64,000 nt of DNA from Rhizopus arrhizus. Taxonomy: Eukaryota > Mucoromycota > Mucoromycetes > Mucorales > Rhizopodaceae. The notes below the pieces were generated by a model that was not told the origin of the DNA, did not search any database, and saw only the letters and a list, made by a program, of their open reading frames with translations. The DNA is taken from NCBI GenBank assembly GCA_024220505.1, contig JAKZZE010000010.1, positions 992,001 to 1,056,000 on the forward strand, read 5' to 3'. Shown piece by piece: positions 1-10,082 of this stretch (the first letter of the stretch is position 1; each line of letters begins with the position of its first letter). The translations under genes were made by a program, and so were the position numbers.

Positions 1-389
1 TCGTCTGTAGATGATTTTGTCATTTGAATCAATAAGCAAAAAAAGAAGAGGAAGAGAGAGAAAGAGAGAGAGAGAGGAAGAGAGAGATGGAGAAAAGAGA
101 GATAGAGAAACTAGTATTTATAACTTGCTTTATGCTTTCACAGATTATTTTTAGATTTCTCCCTTCTTCAGCGCAAATAGACCGAGACTGACAACATTTT
201 TAGGCATTTTTTTAATTTTTATTTTTGATGCTACCAACGCCCGATTTGTCTCTAATAAAAAAGAGACTACGATATAGTTTATGAACTAGTAAGCTTTTAT
301 TTTATTTTGTTATAGTTAAAATTCTTTGTCATTGTTGCTTAAATAAATTGTGTATAGAATATCTTTTATTATGAACATCTTGAACAATA

Positions 390-444
<55 letters not shown>

Positions 445-1165
445 AGCATCTGCGTAAAGATTGGGTAATTCTCTATTTTTGTTTTGGTTGAAATATGAAT
501 AACTTTTTTACGTGCGCAAGTCGTGATCGTTTGTGTTACTAGCTTCTTGACAAAAATAATAGGAAATGTAAATGCAAGCGTATGTGTTATTCTGTAGGGC
601 CAACAGATGACTCAATTTTTAAGCAGCCTTCTTTATAAATAACATTAATTCGTTTGCATGTCAGATACATTAGATCTGCCTTATTAAATCTATTCAGAAT
701 TCAATTGTGTAAGGATTGCTTTCTTATTTAAAAGTAAGATCAATGCCCTCTATTTCATCTTGCTCTAAATAAGCATAACATATAAAGAAGTAGGCAATAA
801 AGGCATTGAAGCTGCATCGACGGGTGGAATCGATGGAAGTCATTGATAAATGATTGCCCATTTATTAAAGTAAAAATAGCACTATACATGTGATGATGTA
901 TTAATACGTAGATAGAGCTTGTTATCGCCACAAAGAATATTTTGTCTATTGCTAATTAACGAAAATAAGCCCAATGATGTATTTAATAGGATGAAATACG
1001 TTTAAAACAAATGTAAAAACAAGTTGAAATGTCGCTACTAGTAAATAAAGACAGTATGTTTTATTCAATACTAGCAGTATTGCTGCTAATAATAACATTA
1101 TAAATTGACCTATGCAATATCATAATGTTAACATCCATGAGCACCTTTATCTTTTTTTTTTATTC
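1..1165. repeat. Non-coding stretch with GA microsatellite and long poly(A) tract
   Basis: I see no gene in this stretch. It holds an imperfect GA-rich microsatellite at about 41-110 and an uninterrupted run of about 52 A at 391-442. The rest is AT-rich with scattered stops in all frames. Its right part is 3' flank of the minus-strand gene that ends at 1166. Confidence 0.7.
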
Positions 1166-1603
1166 TTACTTTGTCCATTCTGATATTCCATGATGAAGCC
1201 CACGGAAAAATCCAGTTGTTTTCTTTGGATTTTTAACTGCTCCTCTTGCTCTATACCAACTCCAAGCATGAGTACCTACGCACCATACAAATCCGCTTAT
1301 AAACGGAACAATAATTTGATCCTTTATAACAACCGTCCAAAAAATACCCAATGGAGAGGTGCCTTTATTCCTTAAGTTTTGAATGGCAGTCTCCACTTGC
1401 TTTTCATATCGCATGTCAGGTATAGGTGGTGCATTCATGTGTTTAGCGTGAACTGAAAAGTCATCGTCGTCATCAGTGTCAAATGCAATATTGTCAACAT
1501 TAGGATCGCGTGATTCTGTATATCTTCTTTGAAGCTCAACAAGTCGTTCAAATTCTTCTGGGACCTCGCTGGATAAGTGATAAGGTTGAAATTCGTCAGA
1601 CAT
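1166..1603 (-). CDS. Atg43/DUF1770-like mitochondrial outer-membrane protein (tentative)
   Basis: Single-exon gene of 145 residues with an ATG at 1603. Seen: an acidic N-terminal half with a run of Asp near residues 43-48, a PPIPDMRYE segment near residues 59-67, then one predicted membrane segment around residues 92-112 containing VPFISGFVWCVG, followed by a short basic C-terminal tail. The order 'proline-rich PDxRxE motif, then W-x-V-x-x-x-DQ, then a membrane helix' resembles the fungal DUF1770 family, which I recall as including the fission yeast mitophagy receptor Atg43. A MIM1/TOM13-type outer-membrane protein is an alternative. The assignment is by motif resemblance only. If correct, the protein sits in the mitochondrial outer membrane with its acidic N-terminus in the cytosol. 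Confidence 0.45.
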   Translation of the reverse strand: MSDEFQPYHLSSEVPEEFERLVELQRRYTESRDPNVDNIAFDTDDDDDFSVHAKHMNAPPIPDMRYEKQVETAIQNLRNKGTSPLGIFWTVVIKDQIIVPFISGFVWCVGTHAWSWYRARGAVKNPKKTTGFFRGLHHGISEWTK

Positions 1604-1653
1604 GTCAATGAAAAATAAAAAAGAAATACTGAGCTAATGACCTAAGTTTGAAC

Positions 1654-1700
1654 TTTTTTTTTGTATGAGGATTTTATTCTAGTGCCGCCTCTAGATGAGC
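1654..1700 (-). mobile_element. 3' tail of a SINE-type element with A-tail
   Basis: Read on the minus strand this is a GCGGCA...GAATAAAATCC-type segment followed by CTCATAC and a run of A (T run 1654-1662 on the plus strand). The same 3' tail ends the two longer SINE-like copies at 17511-17703 and 62112-62315. Upstream of the GCGGC block the resemblance fades, so this is either a 5'-diverged copy or another family sharing the tail. Confidence 0.45.
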
Positions 1701-1806
1701 ACTGTTACAGCAATAAAATAACTATGAAGATGTTGAGTTATAATGTTTCTACATTTCTTGGCGTTGTAAATTTTCATTAGGGATTCATCTAATTAGCACT
1801 GTAACC

Positions 1807-2164
1807 CTTGCTGTTGCTTCATTTGGCCGAAAAGGCGTGTCTTCAAAAATATATTTCCAGTGTAATCCCCATAAACTCAAAACACCACAAGCAATTACAT
1901 GAAAGAAGTCAAGTTTACAATGCGATAGTGTTTTAATTGTTGTTTGAAGTGGTCGATATATTTGGGCAAAAAATAGTAGCAAAGGCTGAATAAGGAATCG
2001 TTGTGTCAATGTATCACATATAGGCCATTTAACTAGGCAGGACCACAAAATCTGTTCATCTGTTTTAATTGCACCAGATATCGTGAATCCTTCATCTATA
2101 GTATAGCTGGACATGATCTTATGCAGACGAGAGCGTATAGAGGGTTTTGAATGATAAAACCTCC
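1807..2164 (-). pseudogene. LINE reverse-transcriptase C-terminal fragment, left arm of inverted repeat
   Basis: The minus-strand frame reads an approximately 109-residue product from an ATG at 2114. It resembles the C-terminal zf-RVT region of non-LTR retrotransposon polyproteins: an RSRLHKIM segment just before that ATG, then DEQILWSC at the position of the usual H-x4-C zinc ligands, then a helix ending LSLWGLHWKYIF like the usual 'WxxWxxRNxxxF'. The cysteine/histidine ligands are mostly lost, so the zinc fold is degenerate. The block is repeated in opposite orientation at 2405-2762; I found one mismatch between the arms, giving Val in this copy and Ile in the other. It is a truncated remnant without a catalytic reverse-transcriptase domain. 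Confidence 0.5.
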
Positions 2165-2404
2165 ATAGAATGGTGCGTGCTGGATGAGGAATTGAGGCGT
2201 GCCAAAATTTGTTTCAGGAAGATTTGCTAACTCTAGGGTACATGATCGGGAGGCTATCTAAAGAAAGTATGTCGAGATTTCAAAGCTACTTGATAAACAA
2301 ATTTCCAACTGGTATACCATCTGGTAGAGGTGAGCTAAAACGAGAGTCGAACCAAGGCGCAGAACGTTGAAAATCAAAAGAGGACATAAGTCCTCCAAGA
2401 GTAA
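2165..2404. other. Spacer between the inverted LINE arms
   Basis: This 240-bp stretch separates the two arms and is not itself inverted. It contains a near-palindrome (AGGACATAAGTCCT) close to the right arm. The plus frame leading into the right arm is interrupted by stops, consistent with decayed LINE sequence. Confidence 0.5.
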
Positions 2405-2762
2405 GGAGGTTTTATCATTCAAAACCCTCTATACGCTCTCGTCTGCATAAGATCATGTCCAGCTATACTATAGATGAAGGATTCACGATATCTGGTGCAA
2501 TTAAAACAGATGAACAGATTTTGTGGTCCTGCCTAGTTAAATGGCCTATATGTGATACATTGACACAACGATTCCTTATTCAGCCTTTGCTACTATTTTT
2601 TGCCCAAATATATCGACCACTTCAAACAACAATTAAAACACTATCGCATTGTAAACTTGACTTCTTTCATGTAATTGCTTGTGGTATTTTGAGTTTATGG
2701 GGATTACACTGGAAATATATTTTTGAAGACACGCCTTTTCGGCCAAATGAAGCAACAGCAAG
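2405..2762 (+). pseudogene. LINE reverse-transcriptase C-terminal fragment, right arm of inverted repeat
   Basis: Near-identical reverse-complement copy of 1807-2164. Past the duplicated block (2763-3032) the frame continues as LINE C-terminal-like sequence: one frame carries DHAIECSDMHSRLFLPF, and after a frameshift another frame carries HEAVSWYKRWSTIST and ends at a TAG near 3030. A related segment occurs in the LINE remnant at 4560-5570, so both derive from the same or sister families. Only the last portion of the polyprotein is present, as expected for a 5'-truncated LINE that was later partly duplicated in inverse orientation. Confidence 0.5.
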
Positions 2763-3032
2763 AGCTACTACATCCTGAGGTTAGCATCATCAGAGATCAT
2801 GCTATTGAATGTTCTGATATGCACTCTCGTCTTTTCCTTCCCTTCTCGGTTGATAATCCTATTTCCTTCATACTCAACCTGCTCCCTATAAAAAGCATAA
2901 ACTTGCGCACGAAGCTGTTTCTTGGTATAAACGTTGGTCAACAATTAGCACCATCCAACAAAAAATTGATTACTTTGTCCATGATAAAGTCCCTCCTCCT
3001 CTATTAAATACAGATCAAAAACTGCTTAATTA

Positions 3033-3575
3033 GTTGACCTCTGAATAATGCTGCTGGTATTTTCAATGTTTCCTTTTCTCCACATTTTTTTTTCTCTTTT
3101 TCTATTCCTCTTATCTCAAGAAGGTTTTCATTTTTTTTTTACTTTAGAACCGACCCGGCCAAAGAATATGTTTAAGATATTATGTGCTCACTTAAGTCGT
3201 AATTCTTGTAAAGAAACAAAGCGCAAATTGATCACACTCAAAACCGCTATTTAATAACTTTCACTATAAATTTATTTCTCGCTGTTTGATTTTTTTATTC
3301 AAGCTCATTGATCGGAACCAAAAGCGTTATTTAACGCAAGGGCACTGTATTAACATGAAGATTCTTCTGTTAACAGACAATAACAAGCGTGATTCCATCT
3401 CTATAAAATACAACTTTTATCTCAATTAATCAAATAAATTGCTTAGTGATTCATAGTAACCGAATATAAACTGGCATGCTTGTGTTATACAAAGCTTTTC
3501 AATCACAATTAACTCCGATTAACAAAGAAAAGTACACGTAATTTTTTTTTTATATGTTTATACTTGACGATCAAT
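3033..3575. other. Intergenic, 5' region of the PAC1-like gene
   Basis: I see no gene here. It is AT-rich with T runs. The last 100 bp form the probable promoter and leader of the gene starting at 3576; a T run (3542-3551) lies just upstream of its ATG. Confidence 0.5.
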
Positions 3576-4423
3576 ATGGATTACGACGATTCTTTCTTTT
3601 CAGCTCCTGTACGCTATGCTGTAGACGAGTTAGAAAGTGACGAAGAACTTCAAGCAGATGCTCAAGAGAAAACGATTCATACAGATTTAACGTGTTCATC
3701 TGTTGACACAAATCTTACTTTAATATTTGGTCCTGCAGGACCTGGCAATGTTTACATTGATTCACTTGATAAAAAACCAACAAAGATCGGGACAGTTACC
3801 TGCACAGTAAAATATATTTATACGCTTACAAAAAAAATATAAATCTTTATCTACTTAGGCACAAGACAAACAAGAAACAAAGGCAAATATACTTCAAATG
3901 TCAGGTCAACCCATTATCTTCATTTCTTTTTCCAAGGTTATTGATGCAGAGGACACAGTTCAGTATACCAGATCTATTTTAAATCAATTCAAGAATAAGA
4001 TTTCTAAAATTATTGTGCTGGACTCTTTTGCTTCTGAAAACGACCTTACGCCACCTACCATTCGCGTATTACAAAGCTCGTCTTCACCTGTTATCAAAGG
4101 ATTGACGCTTTATGAAATCCCTCATATGATCACTGGCTTACCCGCAGCTATTGTCAATTATGTAAAATATAAAATAAGCTATGGCTATTACATTGACTTA
4201 GTGTTTAATCTAGTGTGAAATTCATTCAATTCCTTGTTTTGATTTATTGACACTTCAGGAATATGTGTATGGTAAATTACTTGTAACTGAAGATACTCTG
4301 ATAGCATACAATCAAGGTCTGTCTCAATTAGACCTCAATCTTCAATTTGACAGTCAATTATTGCAACAAGTATTAAATCATCATGGACGTATCAATGATA
4401 ATCATCACCGTTTGTATATTTAA
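3576..4423 (+). CDS. Proteasome assembly chaperone 1 (PAC1/Pba1-like)
   Basis: Three exons, 3576-3806, 3859-4161 and 4259-4423, give about 232 residues; both introns are GT-AG, in phase 0, of 52 and 97 nt. The family member pairs with PAC2 to scaffold assembly of the 20S proteasome alpha ring. Seen: an acidic N-terminus (ELESDEELQ), a beta-strand-rich core, and GLPAAIVNY, matching the conserved LPAAxxxY segment of PAC1 that precedes the final domain. The protein ends HRLYI; the last three residues fit the HbYX (hydrophobic-Tyr-any) motif with which Pba1-type chaperones dock on alpha-ring pockets. I start at ATG 3576, directly before the acidic segment. The downstream neighbour is only transposon debris. 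Confidence 0.72.
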
Positions 4424-4559
4424 TAAAATGTACAGATATTTATTTAAACAGTTGAGAGTTCACCCTAATTACAAAGATGATAGCACTATTAAAGACTAAG
4501 ATAGAAGGATATTTATATCTCTTTGACGTTTTTCACAGAGTTCTTTCTAAAAAAACTTT

Positions 4560-5570
4560 GATGTCATCCAAAAATCTTTCTGTCCAAAAGCAATATCGCT
4601 TGATCCAAAAATGAAGTCGCACCTAGATTTTACGCGCACATCGCATGTCCACAGCTCTAATATGGTCTGGTCATCAATCACTTCACAAGCTCTTAACTCC
4701 GTGCTCTTGTAGAAGCGCAAGACGCCTACATTAGATGGATTTACGGCGCTCGAAGAAAGACATTCACTAAAGTGTTACTCCACCCATTTAGACTATCTTC
4801 CATGTCAGAGCAGGTCAGTATTCTGTAAGTACAGTTCTTCTTTTGCTTTCTACATCTACTTGAAGAAATACCACTCGATTGTCTACTACCGTACATTCGA
4901 TGTATTAGAGAACACCAATAGTGTCTTCTATCCAGGATCTAGCTTTGGAAGATGGTGTCATCCACCGCCAAAGGTCTCGATACTTGTGTATTTAAGTTTA
5001 CTAAACGACATTTCCTACAACAAAATCTGAATAAACGCCAGCAGAGCCGAAACTCTAAACTACTTTCTAGTTGGTGTCAATCTGTGTCTTTGGATTCCAT
5101 TATGTGGCTACCTATGTCCAGTGCAAAACATAGTCGCTGTATACGTTGAAGATTAAACCGGCTACCTGGTGGCTAGTCTAAACTATGTCCCAAGTACATT
5201 ACATAACTCCTCTCAAAGAACTATGCTATTTACTGTCTTACTATACATCAACACCTATCTATACCCAAAACTATAAAAGATTCATTGTCATTCCTTATGA
5301 ATATGCTCCCACTACGTCCTTCAGTTTCCTCTATAGCCTCCCCTTCCTGATCACAGCGATGGCTGATTATATGCTCAATGCTGCATGAACTAGACCAGCA
5401 GCACCATGACAAACCGATCCCTACCAAGTATCCACATAGTCAGAAGCTTCTCATATGGCTCCACCTATTCCTTTCCCTTTTCCATTTTTTACTTTTGATT
5501 CCAAAGGGGAGGGGTTTTTCTTAACATTAACTTCCTAACAGATTGACCTTGTCCGGACGGACATTTGTAC
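4560..5570 (+). pseudogene. 5'-truncated LINE (non-LTR retrotransposon) remnant
   Basis: No long frame survives, but successive frames carry LINE polyprotein pieces in the right order. DAYIRWIYGARRKTFTK and LSSMSEQ near 4720-4815 resemble the post-catalytic 'xQN-xx-RxIYGA-xxx-ST' region. Then come an IMWLPMSSAKHSRCIR segment (about 5098-5146), RLNRLPGG, and at 5190-5340 a segment parallel to the tail of the fragment at 2763-3032. A GC-richer 3' untranslated stretch with CTTGTCCGGACGGACATTTG follows near 5545. Stops and frameshifts are frequent. The 5' part, including the YxDD-type catalytic domain, is missing. Confidence 0.5.
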
Positions 5571-5756
5571 TTTTAATTTTATGCGTTCAATTAGACCTTA
5601 AATAAATGATTATGCTTAAACAAAAATGAAGTCGTGTTCATATTTTATGAATTTTTGTTTATTTTTACTTGATGCTTAGTAGTTATTATCATGTAAAATT
5701 TTTGATATTTTATTTTTATATAAATAAAGCGATGGTTCCTTTTTTTTTACAGAGTA

Positions 5757-6965
5757 TGATGAGCACAGAGTTAAGACCATGAATCTTATCGTTAACGAGG
5801 AGCTGTTCGCTATTGAAACAATAATTTCTCATACTCAATTCCTAAATAATAAACCTTCAGAAAGGTATTCATTCCTTGCAATGCTTTCAATCGCAGATGA
5901 AAGGAAGGATAAAGATGCTGATATGGAGCTATGCAATAAGCAATGCTACACATTTTATTCTGATGACGAGAAAACAAGATTTTTTTATCTATTTTTTAAT
6001 AAAGGTCTAAGTGCTTCTACTGCTCCGAGACGATTAGACTCTCATATTCATGCGACCCAGAGATGAGTCAAACGTTATTAGGAGGATTTTGAAAGCATTT
6101 TTGTGAAGAAAAAATCAAGTTGGTATTGTATTCTTGGGAAGGAATATAGAAATTTTATTTTAAATTACATTGACGAGAATCCTTCTGCTATTTTAATTGA
6201 AGTGGTAGAAGGTTTAATGAAAAGCTTTGTAAGCCCTAATATTTCTCGTAATGTTGTTTATAGCTTCATGATAACTCAGCGTAATCTATCCATTAAATAG
6301 ACGCAATCTCACTCTGTGGAAAGAAACAGTGAGGGAGGAAAATGTGCAGACTTATGATTAGGTCCAAAAGTGGCAGCAAACTAATCTGGACTTTACAACA
6401 AGTTGCATTTTTCTTAATGAACCAGCCTTTCATATCGATTTGAAACAAGGTATGGCTTGATCAAAGAGAGGAGCTCTTGCAATAATTACAGTGCCTATAA
6501 CTAAAGCGAACATAACATCGATTTTAGTTGCAATCTTTGCCACTGGCTTAATTAATGTTAGCTTAAGAGTCCTAAAACGTATTAAAAAAGAAAGCTTGGG
6601 TGTGAGTCTGATATTTGTAAAGGCTACTCTTTGTGAAATGGATAAGTATCAAAAAATGAAGGAACACTACTTTGTCATTGATAATATTCCTATCTATAGT
6701 ACATCTGATGTAAGAAAGTACATTCACCCTCAAGGATATTAATATGTAAATTTTTTCCGTATTCTCATGAGCTGAATCCAATTAAGTAGTTCTGGTCAGT
6801 TATCTAGAGTAAAGTTAAGCGAAATAAGTTTCTGGGAAAAGAACTGCTAATGACTGGAATTAGTGAAGCATGCGATAGTTCATATTTAAGTGACTTCAAA
6901 GGCTTTGTTTTTCATTCTGTTAAAGGTCATGGTAAGTATCTCGACAAAAAAGGTCATAAAGCCTG
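5757..6965 (+). pseudogene. IS630/Tc1-mariner-type DDE transposase, inactivated
   Basis: Three in-line pieces (about 5779-6066, 6103-6300, 6491-6742) and the sequence between them read as one transposase broken by stops and frameshifts. N-terminal helix-turn-helix: YSDDEKTRFFYLFF followed by GLSASTAPRRL. DDE domain: IFLNEPAFHIDL at about 6407-6440 (first acidic residue), HYFVIDNIPIYS at about 6668-6703 (second), and HELNPIK then a stop at about 6767-6789 (third). The first catalytic Asp is replaced by Asn (codon 6416-6418) and the third acidic residue by Lys (6784-6786), followed directly by TAG. Two of three catalytic residues are therefore gone in addition to the frame damage. I could not find convincing terminal inverted repeats. 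Confidence 0.72.
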
Positions 6966-8410
6966 TTTTACCCTGACTTTTATTGTTGTCGCTTTCTAGT
7001 CATTTTTTTTTCAACTTCGTTTTACCCTGACTTCCTATTTCATTCGTCATGGTAACAATCATCAGACAACAAGCAATATGTAAATTTTATCATGAAATGT
7101 ACACTGAAGAAAATGCTGTCAAGTTAAGCAAAAGAGAAATGGATGATGTGGACACTTATTACCTGAACGATCCTACAAATCCATTATTGCAGTGTGAAAA
7201 ACAAATATATCAAAATAGTATCCTATATGAAGTGTTTTAAGTATAAGAATAGGAATAAAGATGAATTAACCAGACCGAACAATGATCCTAAAGTCGAATA
7301 CTTCTGTCAAAGAAATATTTCAACGCTATTTATATTAGTTTGAGCAGGGCTAGAGATTAGATGACAAAAGATAGTTATGACCGATGTAATTTGACGGGTA
7401 TAAGAAAAAATTTATAAACTGATGTGTTAGCCACAAATTGTCTAGATATAAACCGAAACATACTATTCAGGGTAGTTATTAATTATTAGGGTTTATTTTT
7501 ATCTAAACTCATTTGTAAAGGTTTAGTCCAGAACAATGAGACTGTATCTTATTAACTTATCAAAACATGACATTATACAGCATGTACCTTGTTGAGAATG
7601 CAACAAATAATAATGAACTGGTTCATCCTGAAGTTGTGTGTCATTAGTAATAATAAAAGTAGAAACTCTATTCTGTACTTTTAGCTTTTTTTGTTGTTTG
7701 TATGCGCAAAATTATAGGAAACCTGGCTCAAATTGTACAATTTCTCAATATAATATATTTTGCCTATGGCCCTCGCAACAGGAAGATATATAATTGCAAA
7801 TACATAATACTGAGCCAAGTGGTGGACACTGTCAAAGAGTACTCAACTCTGTTTGATGATAAGACCGTCTTCTCATTTGGACAACAGTATAGCCGCAATT
7901 GAATTTTCTAAATATGCGTTGCAAAAGATGCATATAGGGTGAAAGGGAGACTACAAGGACGCTGTATGTGTTCAAGAATAAATTTATTGGCAAGAATTAA
8001 AGAAAATACCAGTAGCGGCGTTTAAAAGCAATTTTATGAAACATTGATTCATTGCGCTTTTGACATATTGAAAGCAAGCATGGACAAGCAGTCAAGGGAA
8101 TCTCTCCCTCTCCATGCTATTAAAGTAGTCCTAGCAGATCCTACCGTTATTAAAGAATTTGGTTGCCTTTCCTTTTCAATACCTCCCTTAAAAAGGTAGT
8201 TCTAAAGCATCTTTCATTTGAGATTAAGGTAATAGTATCCAGAAAAGACGCGAATATAATAATCACACAATACAAGACATAACCAAGTCTTTTTTCCGTC
8301 ATCAGTCACTTTACCCCCTTTATAACAAGCGCATACCTTTTAAACAGATGTAAAGCTTTTTTGGTATTTTTAATGTTATATACAAAAAAATATTAAATAA
8401 TATAGAACTC
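6966..8410. other. Degenerate intergenic DNA, probably old transposon debris
   Basis: I recognise no intact gene. Two copies of a GTTTTACCCTGACTT unit lie about 53 bp apart (around 6963 and 7017). Short frames such as the one at 7049-7240 and the stretch 7700-8110 look faintly protein-like but have stops in every frame and no family I can name. Confidence 0.4.
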
Positions 8411-8414
8411 TTTT

Positions 8415-8776
8415 TTAGGCACCACCAACAAGAATGTTGTTGATAGGAATATGGATGAGCTAGAAGTTTTAAAATTTAGTTAATCTCACCATCTATGATC
8501 ATCTCCAGCAATATTTCTTTACCTTTACAAAGTAACCTAAAGCGCCAAGAGCAGCAAATCCCATAGCAACAGCTTGAGTAATCTTTAAGAATTCTACAAG
8601 ACAGAATGAAGGAAAATTAGATCGAATAAAAAAAAAACAGGGCACTATCTTTGTTTTCTTTTACCTTGTTGATCAGGCTTTTTACAACGGTTAATGAATT
8701 GAACACCCTCTTTGAAGAATTGTTTAGGGCCATCAACAACTTGTTGAGCAGTTTCTTTAATATCAGATGAACTCAT
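8415..8776 (-). CDS. SSS1: Protein translocation complex subunit gamma (Sec61-gamma/Sss1)
   Basis: Three exons on the minus strand, 8665-8776, 8523-8593 and 8415-8459, join in frame to about 75 residues. Sss1/SecE is the tail-anchored small subunit that clamps the Sec61 channel for co-translational import into the endoplasmic reticulum. Seen: N-terminal amphipathic part with QQVVDGPKQFFKEG and INRCKKPD, both diagnostic of Sec61-gamma, then FLKITQAVAMGF leading into one membrane helix (ALGALGYFVKLIHIPI), ending NNILVGGA. Length matches the family. Introns are 71 and 63 nt with GTAAAA/TAG and GTAAAG/TAG borders; the first falls inside a Glu codon. Identification is very secure because motif order, length and ending all agree. 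Confidence 0.93.
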
Positions 8777-9542
8777 GAGTAAATAAATATAAAATAGAAA
8801 AAAAAAGTAAAATAGAATAGTTATGGTTGCAATTTAATTGGCGAATATACTATTTTAACCAATCATATTTAGCAAAGTAAAGGCAAAAGATCTAGTTACA
8901 CACATCCAAACATATATTCAACTTTGTTATTTTACAAGCTGAAAAAAAAGATTGTTTAGTTTGAGATGATTAACACGCACATGCTAATCAAAAAATAAGA
9001 AAATACTACGTAGTATACAAAATAAGAATATAATGAAAATATTTATAAAATAGCTGATCAAACCCATTGTGTACAGCTGAATAAGATAAAACACTATTAT
9101 ACCAATTTCGAATGTTTGATTCATTATCTTTAGCAAGACAGTTCTTGGTTCCCTCATGAATTCACTCTCTCTTGTTTTTCAAAGTTTAAAACTGACCACA
9201 CAATCCAGATCCCATCGCCAGGACATGATTAAAACGTTTGACTATATATATTGAATAAATAAAGGGACACTGTTTATCAAATGCACATAGTGAGTTCCGC
9301 ACTATCATTTATGACTTTTATGAGAATTTAGTATGTTGTATTTTATATCAACAATACTAAAAGTTTATCTTTTTCTTTAGAAAAAAAGAGACATAAAATC
9401 TTTACAGCACTCTGTATGTTTTCTTTTACTCTCACTCTCTACTTCCTTCACTAAATTGAAAGAATCAAGCTATATATTTTAATTAAGCAAACGGTTCAAT
9501 TTATATATGTAACATCTACATATTTTATGAGATAATACAAGT
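8777..9542. other. Intergenic, no gene seen
   Basis: AT-rich spacer with stops in all frames. It contains the promoter side of the Sss1 gene and the 3' flank of the minus-strand gene ending at 9543. Confidence 0.5.
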
Positions 9543-10082
9543 CTATTTACAATGAAGTAATTTTGATATTAACTTTTTCTTTGAATGCTTAGAGCTATTA
9601 TGTTCATTAATAATATCATTTGGGTGGACTTTAGGTATGGATACTGCGGTATTTTCTGCGAAATTATCATTTATAATCACTTTTAGTTTTGAATCTGGTC
9701 TTGGGTCATAATGAACAGCTGTATGACCTAATCTCACTCTTGCCTTTTGCCACCAAACTGGAGGACATGTCTTCCCAGTACGCTCGTCATGTATTGTTGG
9801 CCTACTTTGAATATGAGCACTCGGATCAAGTAGACTGGAACGACATTGTTGATTATTGACATTTTTGGGTCTTGTTGATTTTTTAGGTGTTGATTTTGCA
9901 GGCGTTGATTTTGATCGGCTCCTTTTATTGTTCATTTTTTGTTCACTGATAATTTGAGATTCTTTAAAAACCCAACAAATAGCTGAATAAAGCCAATATA
10001 GTTGGTATTCTAGAAGTACAAGTGGTACAAGCACATACTCGGAGATATGCTTGCTCAATTTGTTTACTGAATTTTCTGTCAT
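9543..10082 (-). CDS. Unknown small membrane protein with basic Ser/Thr/Pro-rich middle
   Basis: About 179 residues from the ATG at 10082 (MTENSVNKLSKHISEY). An upstream in-frame extension to 10175 runs into a long A run on the coding strand and is unlikely to be the true N-terminus. Seen: a hydrophobic segment around residues 14-38 (VLVPLVLLEYQLYWLYSAIC), plausibly one or two membrane passes, then a basic low-complexity region with repeated KSTP units around residues 58-75, and a C-terminal half with TCPPVWWQKARVRLGH and a lysine-rich end. No family is recognised. Composition and a single long open frame with ATG support a real gene, but no intron or homology confirms it. Confidence 0.45.
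   Translation of the reverse strand: MTENSVNKLSKHISEYVLVPLVLLEYQLYWLYSAICWVFKESQIISEQKMNNKRSRSKSTPAKSTPKKSTRPKNVNNQQCRSSLLDPSAHIQSRPTIHDERTGKTCPPVWWQKARVRLGHTAVHYDPRPDSKLKVIINDNFAENTAVSIPKVHPNDIINEHNSSKHSKKKLISKLLHCK

Noticed and set aside
391..442. 52-bp poly(A) tract as a retroposon tail
   Set aside because: No retroposon-like body or target duplication could be found on either side; long A/T runs are common throughout the window.
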